This document shows, in pieces, positions 11,075 through 23,629 of a stretch of DNA of 64,000 nucleotides. The DNA is from Anaspis maculata (lineage: Eukaryota; Arthropoda; Insecta; Coleoptera; Scraptiidae): contig OX421966.1 of NCBI GenBank assembly GCA_949128115.1, positions 248,001-312,000 of the forward strand. The letters are read 5' to 3'. A program made the position numbers and the translations under genes. Positions within the stretch are counted from its first letter, which is position 1. Each line of letters starts with the position of its first letter. The notes under the pieces were generated by a model. The model made no database searches. It had not been told where the DNA came from and was given only the letters and a program-made list of their open reading frames with translations.

Positions 11075-11929
11075 TGATTCTGATCTTCACATACATACCT
11101 TATTAACATAACTTGAATTTCACGGTCTCTGGGTGAGGTACTCCAATTCCTATTTTACCTGAACTGATGCAGAAATTGTTCGATTTGGAAGGCCAATAAT
11201 ATTTTCCTGGTGAATCGGCCGATTCCAATTCTGTCAATCGAATTAGTCAGCTCAATCTTGCTTTTATCTATTCTATCTGGAAGAACATATTCTATAGTGA
11301 AAAATTCTTTGGGAAAATTTGCCGCAAATTCCAGACGTACTTTTGTCTGATGAAATTATTGTTCGATCTTCTTTGTGATATTTGTTTACGTCTTTCAAAG
11401 GGGTAGGTACTTTATTGGCCTTCTTGAGAGATTGTGTGATGTGCATGCCAAGAGTTAAATTGCTCAGACAATCGTGATCAATTTAAATCTTTCACCATAG
11501 CAACTTCAGTTGCTCTTCTGCCTTAAAGTCAAATCTTCATCTCTCAATATTGAGATATTTGTTGTGGCGCCCAAATACTTGTCCGACTAGTACCCAAAAA
11601 GACTATGTAAATTATTGTTCAAGACGTCCGCCTTCCTTCGAATGGAAAAGTGGAACTTGATAGCGAGATCGAAAAAAAAAACTGCAATCTTCCCATACTC
11701 TGCAAAAAGTTTGTAGCGGCCGAACGAGAAATGGTGGGGAATCGCGGCTACCGAATAGCAATTTATATCGTCGAGCTCAATTTTGAGTCGAGTTGCGATA
11801 GCCAGGCCGGATTCACATCTTTAACTTACTTGAAAACACTCGGGAAATCAATGAAACGGCCGAAAAAATGTTCAAGAACCAATAAATAATAATGATTATT
11901 CACTGCCTTTTTCATTGTTAGTTAACTAT

Positions 11930-12330
11930 TGCGGTTGTATAAAAACCCTTTTGATTTCCTTTCAGCAGCGTATCCACCATTTTTGTGCGACTCTGACATG
12001 ATTTGCATAACGTGTTTTTCCACTCAAGGAACCTGTCCTGAAACACTGTGGGTTGATAAGCTCGAACTGGGGCAAAAAGTGATTTTCCAGTTAACACCAT
12101 CGGTTCAATTCTCAACAGCGCATCCACCATTTGAACGGTGCATACACCATTTCTTGTAGGTACAGGAGATTGATACGATTTGTAAGGTGCGTTTTTCATC
12201 GTCTGGAATTGTAACGCAACTGTATTGTGAATAAATGAGCTCGAGCTTGTTCCAGCTCCTATAGTGATCATTTATTCACAGCGCATCCACCATTTGAGCA
12301 ACGCAATCACAATTTTTGTGGAATATTCAA
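11930..12330 (-). repeat. Satellite-like monomers with GCGCATCCACCAT motif
   Basis: About two to three degenerate monomers. Each carries a pair of GCGCATCCACCAT-like boxes about 25 bp apart (for example 12118-12150 and 12278-12312), followed by a GTGGGATT/GACTCTGACA-like block and a GAGCTCGAACTGG-like block. The same family is abundant at 38.1-41.3 and 48.6-51.7 kb. No gene is visible from 11,240 to 12,400 otherwise. Confidence 0.6.
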
Positions 12331-12394
12331 TGATTCGTTTGGTGAGTTTTTGACCCTAGGAACCTCTCCTAAGGGTCTTACTTTACTTTTACTT

Positions 12395-15300
12395 CACTCC
12401 AAAATAGAATGATGGACAGTTGCTTTTCCCCCGGAGAGGGGTTGAATTTGGTGGTTCTGACGGCTCGAAAATGATATTCTAACGTGAATAGAAGTTTTAT
12501 ACTTGGATTTGCTTCAAGCTGTGTCTCATGCCAATTGTATTGATTTGAGGAAAAAATTTCAACCTCCTAATTAACCTTCAACCCCTATCTAACTTCATAA
12601 AATTCTAGATCACTCTCAAAAGTCATGCAAATGTTCTCTGCTGTGTTATGAATTTTGAAATTGAAATTATTTTCTACCCCTAATGTTGAGGTGACGATTT
12701 CCCAACTTTTCTGTCCCAATTTGGCTGAATCTTTGGTATTATGTACTTCTAGCTCTGCTGAACAAAAAGTTCCCCTGCCAAAACTTATTTCTATGAACAG
12801 TTTTCTATCTACTGGAGTTGAATATTTTCGAGAGCATAAAAATTGAAACTCAATCCCTTGTAGAACGAGAACTGCGCTCAGAGACAAGTTTTGGTATGAA
12901 AACTTTTTGTTCAGCAGAATTAGGAGCATACAAAACCCAAAATTCAGCCAAATTGATCGAGAAAAATCGAAAAATCGTCATCACCCCCATTAGGGGTGGA
13001 GAATAACTTTCATGTCAAAACTCAGTTTGAATCACGGAAGTAATCTGCATGGCTTTTGAGTGTGATCCCGAATTTTATTATGGTAGACAGGGGTTCGGGG
13101 TAAAGGAAGAGATTGATATTTTTCTCTCAAATGAATACAATTGGCATTGGTGTTGCCGTCTAGACAAGACAAGACAAGAGTTGCCCTACACTTGTCTTGT
13201 CTTGAAATATCAAGATAATTTAAAAATTTCAAGACAAGACTCTAACTCTTGATGGAAATTTTTCAAGAATCTAGATAGACTCTTGAAATTAAATTACTGT
13301 AAAACCCCTCCTTTCAAGAAAAATACGTGGAAGAAATATAAACATCTTTTAGCAAGAAAAACAGAGAAACTGTGAGGAGCAAGGAGCACCCTTCGAATAG
13401 GGACTGCGCTTCAATAAAATATTCTACTTGGGTATAATTAAGTTCAAATTCCAAAACAAAGACTTACTTTTATTACAGATAAATATTACTTACACAGAAA
13501 TTTATCATTGGTGTGAATGCTGGAAGAAGAGGTTGTCACCGCCACCCCCGACCTGTTAGTAAACGTATTTCTGCAATGGGGTCTTATACATATAAAATGA
13601 CAAGATACGATTTTATAGCCGTAGGTTGATGCCTGAATGAATATAGTCAACTACTCTCCATTTAAAAAGTACTCGAAAAATCTGGCACCGGGGAAGGATT
13701 TAGAAATTTAACCCACCGCAGTTCATAGGCTTGAATTGAATGAATAAGCAAATCAAAAAACAACACCAGGTTGCCATGAACGTCAAGAAACAGTCAACGA
13801 AATAGTCACAGTAAAGAAAAAGTTAAACAATCAACTTCAATATCATTTTGCTGTTTGGTGTTCGAAACATTGCTGCTGGACGAAGAAATGTGAATAATTG
13901 GGTTTAAACAGGACCCAGAGTTCCTAGATGTCGTAGTGCAGACGTGGTCTAATATTTTTGTCGAAAATATACCGATTATTTGCAGACCTGTCTCAGGTTC
14001 CCGCTTGTGTCAACCTAACGCAGGCAGAAAGACTAACTTCACTAAAGTTGTTAAAAGAACACCAGTCTAATCGGCATTTCGCCTTGGTACATTGGAAGGA
14101 TATCTGGCTGCAGCATGCTGTCTGAATCATTCTCTTTTTATTGGCAAGAAACACTTTGTTTCGCAGCTATTGACCAAAAGTCTCATAGAGCTACCTAATT
14201 TTTCAGAAGTTGCGATCTGAGAAGGCGCAGCTATTTTTTGGGAAAGTAGAAATGAAGATGTTGGAGCAGCCCTTGAAAAAAAAATCACTTGGACGAAACT
14301 TTCGCATGAGAACCGGAAAAAAAAACAGTAGAGACATACAGAGTCTGAAGGAGATGTCATGTGAATATATAATCACAAGACATTAACATAATTCGACATG
14401 GCATCTCTCTGGCAACGCTATCCCGTTCTCTGATGCAAAATTGATAAATCTATAGTGAACTGCCACCACAAACCGAAAACCAAATTGTCTTCTAATATAT
14501 AAAATTCACAATATACAGGAAAATGCTGCTATGTGTTATTTTGTTTCTCCTAATTTTCAAAATATTCATGGACTGTAGACTGCCTTTCAGACACAGCCTG
14601 ACAACAACAGTCAATGCATAATGACATGATGGCCTGCCTAGTGCGCAAACGCAGAACAGGTTTATTGCTTCATTATTCTCCCAATTTAAACTCCCAAATT
14701 ACCAGATTTTTTTCTGAAAAAAGTAGGAACTATTGAGACGAGATATTTCATATCGTCTGTAGTGATTTCGGTACTTTGATTTCAACAAATGAGAGAAAAA
14801 TAGTATAAGAACCCTTTGCAATCATTTTCATTTCAAGTAGATATAGTTTTGGATAGCATTTTGTCATACCGTTTATCCTTATTTATGTTATTTTATGTTG
14901 TCAATAAACTATGTAAGAAATCTCCAAGCTAATCACACATTCAGTAGAAAATAAAAAGCATCAACGGAGAGGAATATATATGATTTTTTCAATTTTTCCT
15001 TCTCAAGAGTCTAATCAAGACTTTTGATCTTAACAGCCCTACTCTTGTCTTGTCTAGAAATTTCAAGACAAGAGTTTCTAGAGGTCTTGTCTAAGTCTTG
15101 ACGCCTTTTCAAGACAAGAGTCTAGAAAGTCTAACTCTAGACGGCAACACTAATTGGCATGAAACACAACTTGAAGAAAAACCAAATGAAAAAATTTCAT
15201 TCACGTCATGATATCATTTTCAAGCCGTCAGAGCCTCCAACTTTGACCCCTTTCGTTAAAAAAACTATCCGTTATTCTTTTTTGGGGGTTGACGGAATTT
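12395..15300. mobile_element. Palindromic element, split by an hAT-like insertion
   Basis: The arm at about 12395-12640 reappears inverted on the right as 15290-15153 joined to 13139-13040. Paired blocks include CTGACGGCTCGAAAATGATA with its inverse near 15215-15235, and CCAATTGTATTGATTTGAG with its inverse across the insertion point. The right arm is continuous only when 13148-15152 plus one 8-bp duplicate are removed, which shows the order of insertion. No coding region is recognised. Confidence 0.65.
13148..15152. mobile_element. Non-autonomous hAT-like element with 8-bp target duplication
   Basis: Flanked by perfect direct repeats ATTGGCAT (13140-13147 and 15153-15160). The ends are TGGTGTTGCCGTCTAGA and the inverse of TAGTGTTGCCGTCTAGA, close to the (C/T)A(G)TG-TTGCC ends known from hAT elements. 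Subterminal regions are packed with direct and inverted AAGACAAGA/TCTTGTCTT repeats (13160-13270 and 15010-15130), another hAT trait. About 2 kb long with no open transposase frame that I recognise. Confidence 0.82.
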
Positions 15301-15708
15301 GGTATCTCATGAGCTACAACGTATCAAAAATTTAGAGAATTTAGCCGGGAGCCATTTTCCACAAGAATCGTGCGGGGTTCTCTGAACAGTTCTTTTTTCA
15401 ATGATTTTTGTCTTAGAATTTGTCAAGGGATCTACCCTTGACAGGAAAATCACGGTTTGTAAAGTAATTTTCCGACTCACTTGCTCAGAAATATACCGTG
15501 TTTTAAACTTTTAAAGAGAGTCTTTTTAGAAAAGTTAAACTGAGGGGGGAAAGGTGAAAGGTGGGTTTCTTTGGTTATAAAGACAATAAAATCGCTCTAT
15601 TCTCTTGCGGCTTGCGACACAATTGGAGTTTAATAGCGGTATTAATGTTGCCAGATTATGAGACGTGAAATATTCCAAATACTATTATTCCGAGGAGAGA
15701 GGGGCAAG

Positions 15709-17235
15709 TTAACCGATCAAGGAGATCACAGCCCTAGTCAGCGGCGTTGCTCCACTTATACCATTGCTGAATATAAAAGTGTCAGGGTCTCGTCCAAATG
15801 GATCATTCTCTTCCACATCATCGCTCACCAGGAGCGAAGCACATGATTCTCTGGAAAAATCAATAAAGTTAGGTATACTTGTTGATGGCGGATTATGCAG
15901 AAGAAGAAAAATCTTACTTGCTGGGTAAGTACGATAGAAGAGCTTCGATGATGAAATACTCCATATAGTCAGAAATTCTGTTGAAACGGTTCATGTCCCC
16001 GCAAGCTTCGTCCTGAGCCACGCTCGCCAAACCAAGAACGTAATGTCTACCATCTCTTGGATTTTTGACTACGAGCCCGTTGCCTTCATCTCCAGTGCAA
16101 ATTCTTTTGCTTTCTGAAAGTTTACATTGGACGGGTAGGTAGCCGAAAATTTTATGAACATTTCAAATAAGTTCCAAGGAGTATACCGTCTCTGGGATAT
16201 CCAACGCAGATGTTTTTCATGCCCAAGAGAGACGTTGTGTTATCCCCTTTGAGCTGGCATTTTTCCATTGACACGGTTTTCACTTTCACCACTTTGACTT
16301 CTCTGGATAGCTCTACGTTATCCTTTGGATTGCTTGAATTGAATTTGTTGTCACCCCATCCGACTACCTGGCACCATAAAAATATATCTCGGTGAAATTC
16401 TGCTGTTTGATTTGATTCTGATTCAAAACTCACCAAGCCTTCAAGCTGCCGTTCTGCCAGTTCGCTGAGGTGATCAAGACACGCCGGTTGAACATTTTCG
16501 GTCATTTCCACGCATTTGTTCGTAACCAGCACGGCGATGTTTCCCAAAAAGTACTTGTAATCCTTTCCGCTGAGGGTTTGCGGAATCCTCGCTTTTTTCA
16601 ACTGATTGGCGAACAAAAATAAAATTACCAGTTTGAAACACGAATTCACTCTGAAAATCAACCTTAAAAATTTGAATAGTAGAAGCATCCCTGGTGTCGT
16701 TGAAATCGACGTAGTTGTTTCCAACGGCAACCGTGTATTTTTCAAGACGCGATTTGTCAGATTCAATGTCGGAAACGCAAGCATACTCTGAGGAAGCATT
16801 TGTAGAATATAAAAAATCAACAAAAAAAAAACAATCAAACCTGTCAGGATGATTCTTTCGCTTATCAAAACGCCACCGCAGATAAACTTGGGAGATGCAC
16901 CGTCAGCTTCTTTGTAAATCGCCACTTTCCATGGATGAGCAGTTTCGTCGCCTTTTCCACATTCTTCAAACATTTATTTGTTACTTTAGATGTTGAATGC
17001 ATTTGAAAAAAATGTTGTTCACCTTGATTACAGTTTACAGTGGACCAGTTACCATGGGAGCAAACGCTGAACGCCTTTTTTTTGTCGAGTACGCTTGTGT
17101 CTCCTCCACCAATGTTTGTGTCACACTCTACCGTAGCTATAGTACCGTCAGTGGCTGTACTACAATTGGTTGGTGCCCAAGTATTTGTTCCTCCTCTCTC
17201 GCATCTATATACGGTATCCAGCGGAGGACATAGTC
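15709..17235 (-). other. Second module of copy B: Wonton-like domain plus dead S1 domain
   Basis: Seven exons (17023-17235 to 15709-15850). The first encodes a six-Cys CCP-like domain (LCPPLDTVYRC... ending NWSTVNCNQ) related to the Wonton exon of the first module. The S1 part keeps the fold landmarks FICGG, VVGWG and the C-x-GD-GN loop, and exon lengths parallel the active module (125-nt exon around the His site in both). The usual R-IVGG activation region is missing: the domain begins CGKGDETAHPWKVAIY. All three catalytic residues are replaced. It therefore cannot be a zymogen or a protease. It has no signal peptide of its own, which favours being part of the same transcript as the upstream module. 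If the terminal intron is retained, translation stops at the TAA overlapping the donor (15915-15917). Confidence 0.75.
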
Positions 17236-20200
17236 CTGAAATTTCAAGTTTGAAATCAACTTTATCGGATGTAAGTTTCAGAAAAGAATTGATTTGATGT
17301 AGATGATCAAATTTCCTGCAAGCCTGCAAGCTAGATATTGCAGGTTGGACAATACCGTGAGCCAATACTGAAGAATTTTAAAAAACTCATGATTATCAGG
17401 AAAATGAATCAAGATTGATTGTTGGGGGGTGTCAGGTGTCAGGGTATTGACCGTAAGCTCATTCCAAAATACAGAAGAGCAACAATGAACGTTGATAGCA
17501 CTATAAGGTATCGGAGGAACGAACATTAGAGCCTCGATCAGAGCCAGGTCTACCGTTTCAATCAACTTTGAACTTCAAGGTCAAGATGAAAACTCTCGGG
17601 CGAATCGAAAACGAAGGATTACTAGAAATGTAATATTCGCGTGAGCGCCATAGCGACATTCGAAATCCTCCAATAAGAGGTTCCAAAGCATGGTCCAGGC
17701 AGAATAATGAAGGCGTGTTTCCCAGAATTTTCCCCGTGTACTTGACTATTCATTGATTCCTCCAAGCTCTTCTTCTACAAGTTCAAGTTTCTCAAGTAAC
17801 GAGTATATTCGCCAAAGACGGAACTGTCAGAAGATTTATAATATAAACTGCCGGCAAAGAAATAGGTGATATAGGATCTTCGCCAATGAATCGGAATACT
17901 TCAATTTTTTGGCATAGGTAGTGCCGAAGCTTTTCCTTTATCCGGGAAACTTGATTCAAATTTTTAATTGTCTCATCGGCTATTGTGTAGAGATGATTGT
18001 GAATGATTCCATTTTAATCAAGGATCTTATTGTATGAAAGACTCTCTTACTTAAACACGTCGGGACTTCTCCTGACCACTTTCCAGCCATGCAAATGTGC
18101 AAGCTATCTCCAGACAACTTGTAACCGTCATTGCATTTGTATTCCAATGGCGCACCCGATCTCGTCCGATTTTCTGATGTGAACCACCTGGCTGAAATTT
18201 CCCATGTCCCATTGGCAAGTTGTGGAGGAGGTCCGCAAGTAGCTTCCCTGTGAATAGAGAACTAAACAGATTACATAACTGGAAACAGTAAAAACATGAG
18301 TTACAAAACTTCTGGTGAGGCTGTTGTCGTTGTGGATACAGTCGTAGTCCCATGAGGAGTTGTATTTGGTTTGGACGTTGGCGGAGGTTCTATATAGATA
18401 GATTTCATAATTAAACTTCGGTTAGACTGACAAATTGTTTGTTGATCTTCAAAATTATGTACTCACGAGGAACAGAGCTTTGATACTCGGCCGTTTTCTC
18501 TCGGATGAAATCGATGTAAGAATACACTTCAGTGAAAAGCGAATACAATTGACTGTTGCACCTGGCTCCAAACTCGACATCCGGCGAAACACTGACGATT
18601 CCAGTCAAGTAGTATCTGTTGTCGAAACTGCTCTTGAACACCAACGCACCTCCACTGTCGCCAGCACAAACTCCTTTACCTTATTTGAAAATGTCTTTAT
18701 TATTTATCTTGTTATTTGGATGTTTTTTATTCTCTCTTTGTTAGTATAGGTGGGCTGTTCCGTTCACTTACTTTGGTTCACATATCCCAAGCAAAGCTTG
18801 TCTTCAGTCAAATATCCTTGGTCGAGTTCGGAAATGGCTTTGGCGCAGACCTCGTTCGTCACGTAGGGCAGTTCGATTTCTTGGAGCTCGTCCACAATGG
18901 CACCCGTTTCGGAGACAACACCCCATCCTGAAACCTTTCGAAGAAAAGCATTGGAAAGCCCCAAAATATGGCGCAACACAGAGCACTAGTTCATACATAG
19001 CCGATGTTTGAGGGCGTCAGGAATTGGCTCCTGTAAATTTTGTTCCAGTCCATGCAAATCGGTTGGAGTAGGTCATTGAACTTGAACGGTTCTTCCATGA
19101 TGAGGATTGCCAAGTCGCCGTAGAAATTTTGGGAAGTTCCTTTGTATCTCTTGGGCACCAGCACTTCCTTTATCTGTTGAAGTAATTTGGAATTGCAAAA
19201 ACAAAATTATTTACGGAACCTTTCAATATAAATAATAAATGTAACAACAGAGAATGGGGCAGTTGGTTATCACGGGTATCATTCAACAGTATAAAACTCA
19301 CTTGCCTTGTTTGGCTGAAAATCTTCTGAATCCCTTTTGTCAGTCCAGTTTTGGTAATACTTGCCACCGGCTATTCTGAATTTTTCTATAGGCTGTACGT
19401 TTCCATAATTGTCAGCTACGCAATGGGCGGCTGGAAATTGTGATTTTTTTCTTTCAAATAAGCCCGATTCATAGCAGACGTAAGCGTAATGAACAGAGAC
19501 AAGCCAGACTAATGAATATGGACCAATCACTATCATCAATATGCACCTTGGCTTTTTCGAATTCACCGTGTGATTGGTTCATTCTCTCACGCTTGCGTCC
19601 TCGTTTGCGCCTCCGTCGAGGCTTTCGTCGACTTTTTCAAACAGCAAATATTGAGGTTCATTGAAACACGTTGATCGTTCCCTAACATTCATGTGAAAAC
19701 CCGATACTGATTTTTGTGCGCTTATTTACTGGATTTAAACGGATGAGGTGTGATAGGCTGAACTTTTATTCATCTATGCTGAGGATTTTCTGGATATTAT
19801 TTCAACTGGATAGTGATTAGTTCTATTTGCTTAGGCATAGGCCCACGCCTCGGGCCACGCCATCAAAATCGTGTTTTGTAATTTTGCACAACACCCCATT
19901 ATCATCGGTATTTGGAGACACAAGTTGTATATTATAAATATTCATACCTACCTGTTATAACTACTCTTTCGTTGATCATAGAGCCACCACAAGAAAAGCT
20001 TGACTCATCTTTTTCTTTGTCATAGTTGTAGATTGCCACTTGCCACGGGTAGCTGCCCTTCTTTGCCGTTTTGCCCTGAACCGATAGGGTAGCACCCGTC
20101 AAGGATTTCAATCCGCAATCTGCAATAATTTTCCGTGAAAAAAAATCAGCCTCAAAAACTGCATTTTGAGGTCATCTCAAGAATTCCGGGGCTCATACTT

Positions 20201-22533
20201 GGATTGCAATTCGGCCTGTCCGCGATCCATTTTCCGGCCTTGCACTTGCTCAACCCTGATCCTCCGCTGAGGAAGCTTTCCGTAGAATTTTCCACCGTTA
20301 TCGTGTAGTGTTCCGCGCACTCGAATTGAGCCACGGTTCCGTTGGTTGCTTCTGAGCACTTCACGTGGGCGATGTCACCCGTCGACTCATCTTTTAATCT
20401 GCAAGTCACTTTGACCTTGTCAGTTTCGGTCAGTTCTGGACACGTTTCTGTAAAAAGTATATCGTTACAAGACAGGTTGTTTTAGGCTCTCGGCGATTCC
20501 GGTCGAGTAACAGGTATTTTCCAGATGGTCGTTCTGAAACGTTAGAGGAAACTGGAAATTACGCAAATGAGCCACAGCCTGTCATCTGCCAGCTCGTTAT
20601 TCAGTCTACAAGTTACTTTTATCTTGTCAGTTTTTGTCGCGGATCTTGTCAGTTCCGAACATTTTTTTGTAATAACAAAAATTTCCATTGTTTAGTGAAT
20701 TCGACAGCTTAAATGAAACGTTCGAGACAGAAAAATAAACGTCGGAAGCGTTCAAAAGTTACAATAAAAATACGGCCAGATGTTGCGCATTCCGTTCCGT
20801 TTCTTTCCGAACGTTTTTATCAAAATCAAATACAAAACGGTCATTTTCCAACCAGAAACTGACTGAAGGTTCCTCAAGCACTGTTTCATCATCAACAGTG
20901 CCAGTTAAACCTGAAAAAATCAGGTTGTGTCACCTCAAAACTTTCCCGACTAGTATCCAAGAACATATGGAAGTTTTTTCTCGAAACATCCCTTCGGGTG
21001 GGAAGTTGAAATTGGAGAAAAAGATTGAGAATTATTTGTAGGAGAGTAAGAATTTTGTCAGGGAAACTTAAGGGAAACTTAAACTTCTCGGGGAAACCTA
21101 GAATATTTCTCCCAATCACCTTATTGTGAAAGTTCTAAATCAAGGCTTCATTTTGAGCCCCATCATCTAAGTCTGGTCCCGATAACCCAGGTCGGTTTCA
21201 CACTTTCGACAGGAAAATTCCCGGGAAATTGGAAAAAAATGTTCCAAAATGTTCAAGACCCATGCAGTTACCTATCCTTAAAATGTATATATTTGGCAAG
21301 ATATCAAAACTTTGTTTCTGCACGATCACGGTAGGTACTTTCCCTTCCATGTTGGTGGAGGGCCAAAAAGTGGAAAGAAACGTTGAAATACAAATTTCTA
21401 ACGTTTATATATTGAAGTACAGTTGTTGTACACGGTTTTTAAACATCAATTTGACAGACCCGTGCTTACCAAGTATACGATAAAAATTTATCATGGAAGA
21501 ATACTCACTTAAACAGTGCCCCATTTTGATTTGCCATTGAAACTGTTCTCCAACACACAACCCCACATTACTGCCCCAAAGCTTGTAGCCTTCATTACAG
21601 GTCACGAAAAGCCCACTTCCGGCTGAAACCGTGTCGCCTGGTGAAGGAACGGGGGTCAATCCAGGCACTTGCCATTTTCCATTTGCTGGATGCTGAGGGA
21701 GTTTACATCTGATGGCAGTACAAAAAATATCATTTATTTGGAATATCATCACCAGATGGAATGTTATACAACTTGAACTTTACAATGACAGTACTGAATT
21801 ATGTTTAAAATGGCAAGATATTTGTCGAACTCAAAGTGATTTCTCTATTATACCTATACACAAGAATCATAACAACACAGGATGTTTGCAAATCGGGGTA
21901 GAAAATTGAACCTCAGTGATGATAATGCTCTGAAAGTGCCAGAAAAATGATCAAAAAAATGTATGACTTTTATTCTTGGAAATAAGCATGGAGGGTCAAA
22001 AGGTTCTTCGACCACTTTTATTCTCGTTTTTTTGAAAATTCCTATCAGTAAACTCTGTTGCCTTGACTTCAGCATTTCCGTAACTGCAGTTAATTTGCTA
22101 TCCCAAGTTTGCAATCACCCTGTATACATTTTTTCGCACACCCATATTTCCAATTTCATGAGTTTGTTGGTCGTTATTGTAATTGCTCCATAATCCACTT
22201 TTTATCTACGTGATTTCTATCTACAAATACACTACTTGAGATAGCTGTTTTTAAAATGTGCTTAAGTTGGATTAGCTCTTTATGTAAAAGCCGAGATAAA
22301 AGCATTGATCTTTTCATAATTTTCGGATTCATTTCTAGCGAGCAATAGTGGTGAAATGGAAAGAGGAATTACATAATCTGCTGATAATAACACGCAATAA
22401 CTTTCACTTGTGAACATTGCTTACCCTGAGGTTAGGGACGATTGGTTTCCAACTGGAAATCACATTTAAGTTCATCATTATTCAGCTGAATACCATACTT
22501 ACAAATACACAGTAAAATAATGAAAACTAACAT
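15709..22533 (-). CDS. Double-module serine protease (copy B): active S1 module plus inactive S1 module
   Basis: Complete 927-residue model. Exons in transcription order: 22503-22533, 22425-22452, 21509-21708, 20199-20447, 19952-20119, 19306-19430, 18997-19173, 18772-18934, 18467-18679, 18305-18389, 18051-18247, 17023-17235, 16841-16963, 16663-16787, 16434-16601, 16187-16367, 15918-16113, 15709-15850. All phases agree. Order: signal peptide (MLVFIILLCIF), sushi 20-86, Wonton-like 87-169, S1 domain 170-451 with intact His228/Asp287/Ser389, Thr-rich linker 452-480, sushi 480-545, Wonton-like 546-616, second S1 domain from 617. In the second domain His is Ala660 (EYAC), Asp is Asn720 (GNIAVLV) and Ser is Glu825 (GDEGN). 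The last exon adds a 46-residue tail with no recognised domain. The first eleven exons are near-identical to copy A. The join of exons 11 and 12 rests on matching phase and orientation; the region could instead be two genes. The first module resembles HP14/MSP initiators, without their LDLa repeats. Confidence 0.8.
20525..20680 (-). pseudogene. Relic of a duplicated Wonton exon (copy B intron)
   Basis: Counterpart of the copy A relic at 8585-8725, about 80 bp upstream (in transcription) of the functional Wonton exon. It contains a second short internal duplication (CTTGTCAGTT occurs twice, about 20630 and 20648) not present in A. No open frame is kept. Confidence 0.5.
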
Positions 22534-22559
22534 CCTTCATAACATGCTAGTCGTTGTAA

Positions 22560-22605
22560 CACTAAATAGCTCATCTGCTTATTAAAATTGGTCAGTTTTC
22601 ACGTG
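22560..22605 (-). promoter_or_regulatory. Candidate core promoter and E-box of copy B
   Basis: Conserved with copy A: CACGTG at 22600-22605, TTTTAATAAG at 22587-22578 and TTTAGTG at 22566-22560, just ahead of the ATG at 22533. A/B similarity continues to about 22765 and then stops, so the duplication carried roughly 230 bp of upstream sequence with it. Confidence 0.4.
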
Positions 22606-23629
22606 TGATTCTGATCTTCACATACGTACCTTATTATCATAACTTGAATTTCACGGTGTCCGGGTGAGGTACTTCATTTCTTGTTATGCCTGAGCTGATG
22701 CAGAAATTGTTCGACTTTGAAGGCCAATAATGATATCTTCTTGGTTAATCGGCCGATTCCAATGAACAGTGGACAGCGAATATTTTTTAGGCTGAATTTC
22801 AAATTTTCTTTGCGCTGAGTTCCTAGGAGTTTTTAATTGATTGAAAAATAGTAGAAACCAATAATTATTTATTGTCTTTATTGTCTCGAACAAGATTGGT
22901 CTCAATAAATATGACTGGAAACGCCAAATTTAGAAATTTTTTAGTAATTTAGCTTCTGGTGCTATATTTCTAACATGAAAGTAGTACAAAATCAGTATCG
23001 TGACACTCATTAAATGGAGGTTAAGACAACGATTATTACGTACTTCACCTTCGGGCTTGTCGCTTGTTCGCACGTTGAAGTCGCCATTATTGAACATATT
23101 GTCGAAACTGAAAAGTGAAGTGGTCGGAATGGTTCATTGACACGATTTTCCCAGATAATGCTTCCCGCCAAGAAATGGCCAACACCTACGGCTTGATTCT
23201 TGAAACAAAATATCCTCGAAACAAAACAAGACACTGCAAAATGGATAGGGCGAATATTCGAGGAAGTGATGAAATAAAATAAGTCAGACATCGTAAATTT
23301 TCAACTTCAAGCTTTGAGGTCGCCAGAAGTATCGTTTATCACTAATTTGGGGTGACAGATTACAGATTATCCCGTGGCTGGTGAGGTGACATTTTTGTCA
23401 CGTAACCAGTGAGGTGAAGTTTCACAAACCCCAAAGCAAAATCCCCATTTTTGGCGAGCAAATTAAGAAAAATTTTGTATAATTTACGTTTATCTATTTC
23501 CGTATCGTACTGGCCACTTTTGGACAAGCAAATGCGTGTCGTACTGGCGCTCAACTTTCATGACACTGAAAGGCACTTCTACCTTCAGAATTTTCCAATT
23601 TCTTACAAATATTTGCGGCAAAATAGATA

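Noticed and set aside
22684..22905. Minus-strand frame upstream of copy B that partly resembles sequence upstream of copy A
   Set aside because: Similarity with A (11150-11235) is simply the end of the duplicated block; the frame is not preserved and no signal peptide is needed from it.
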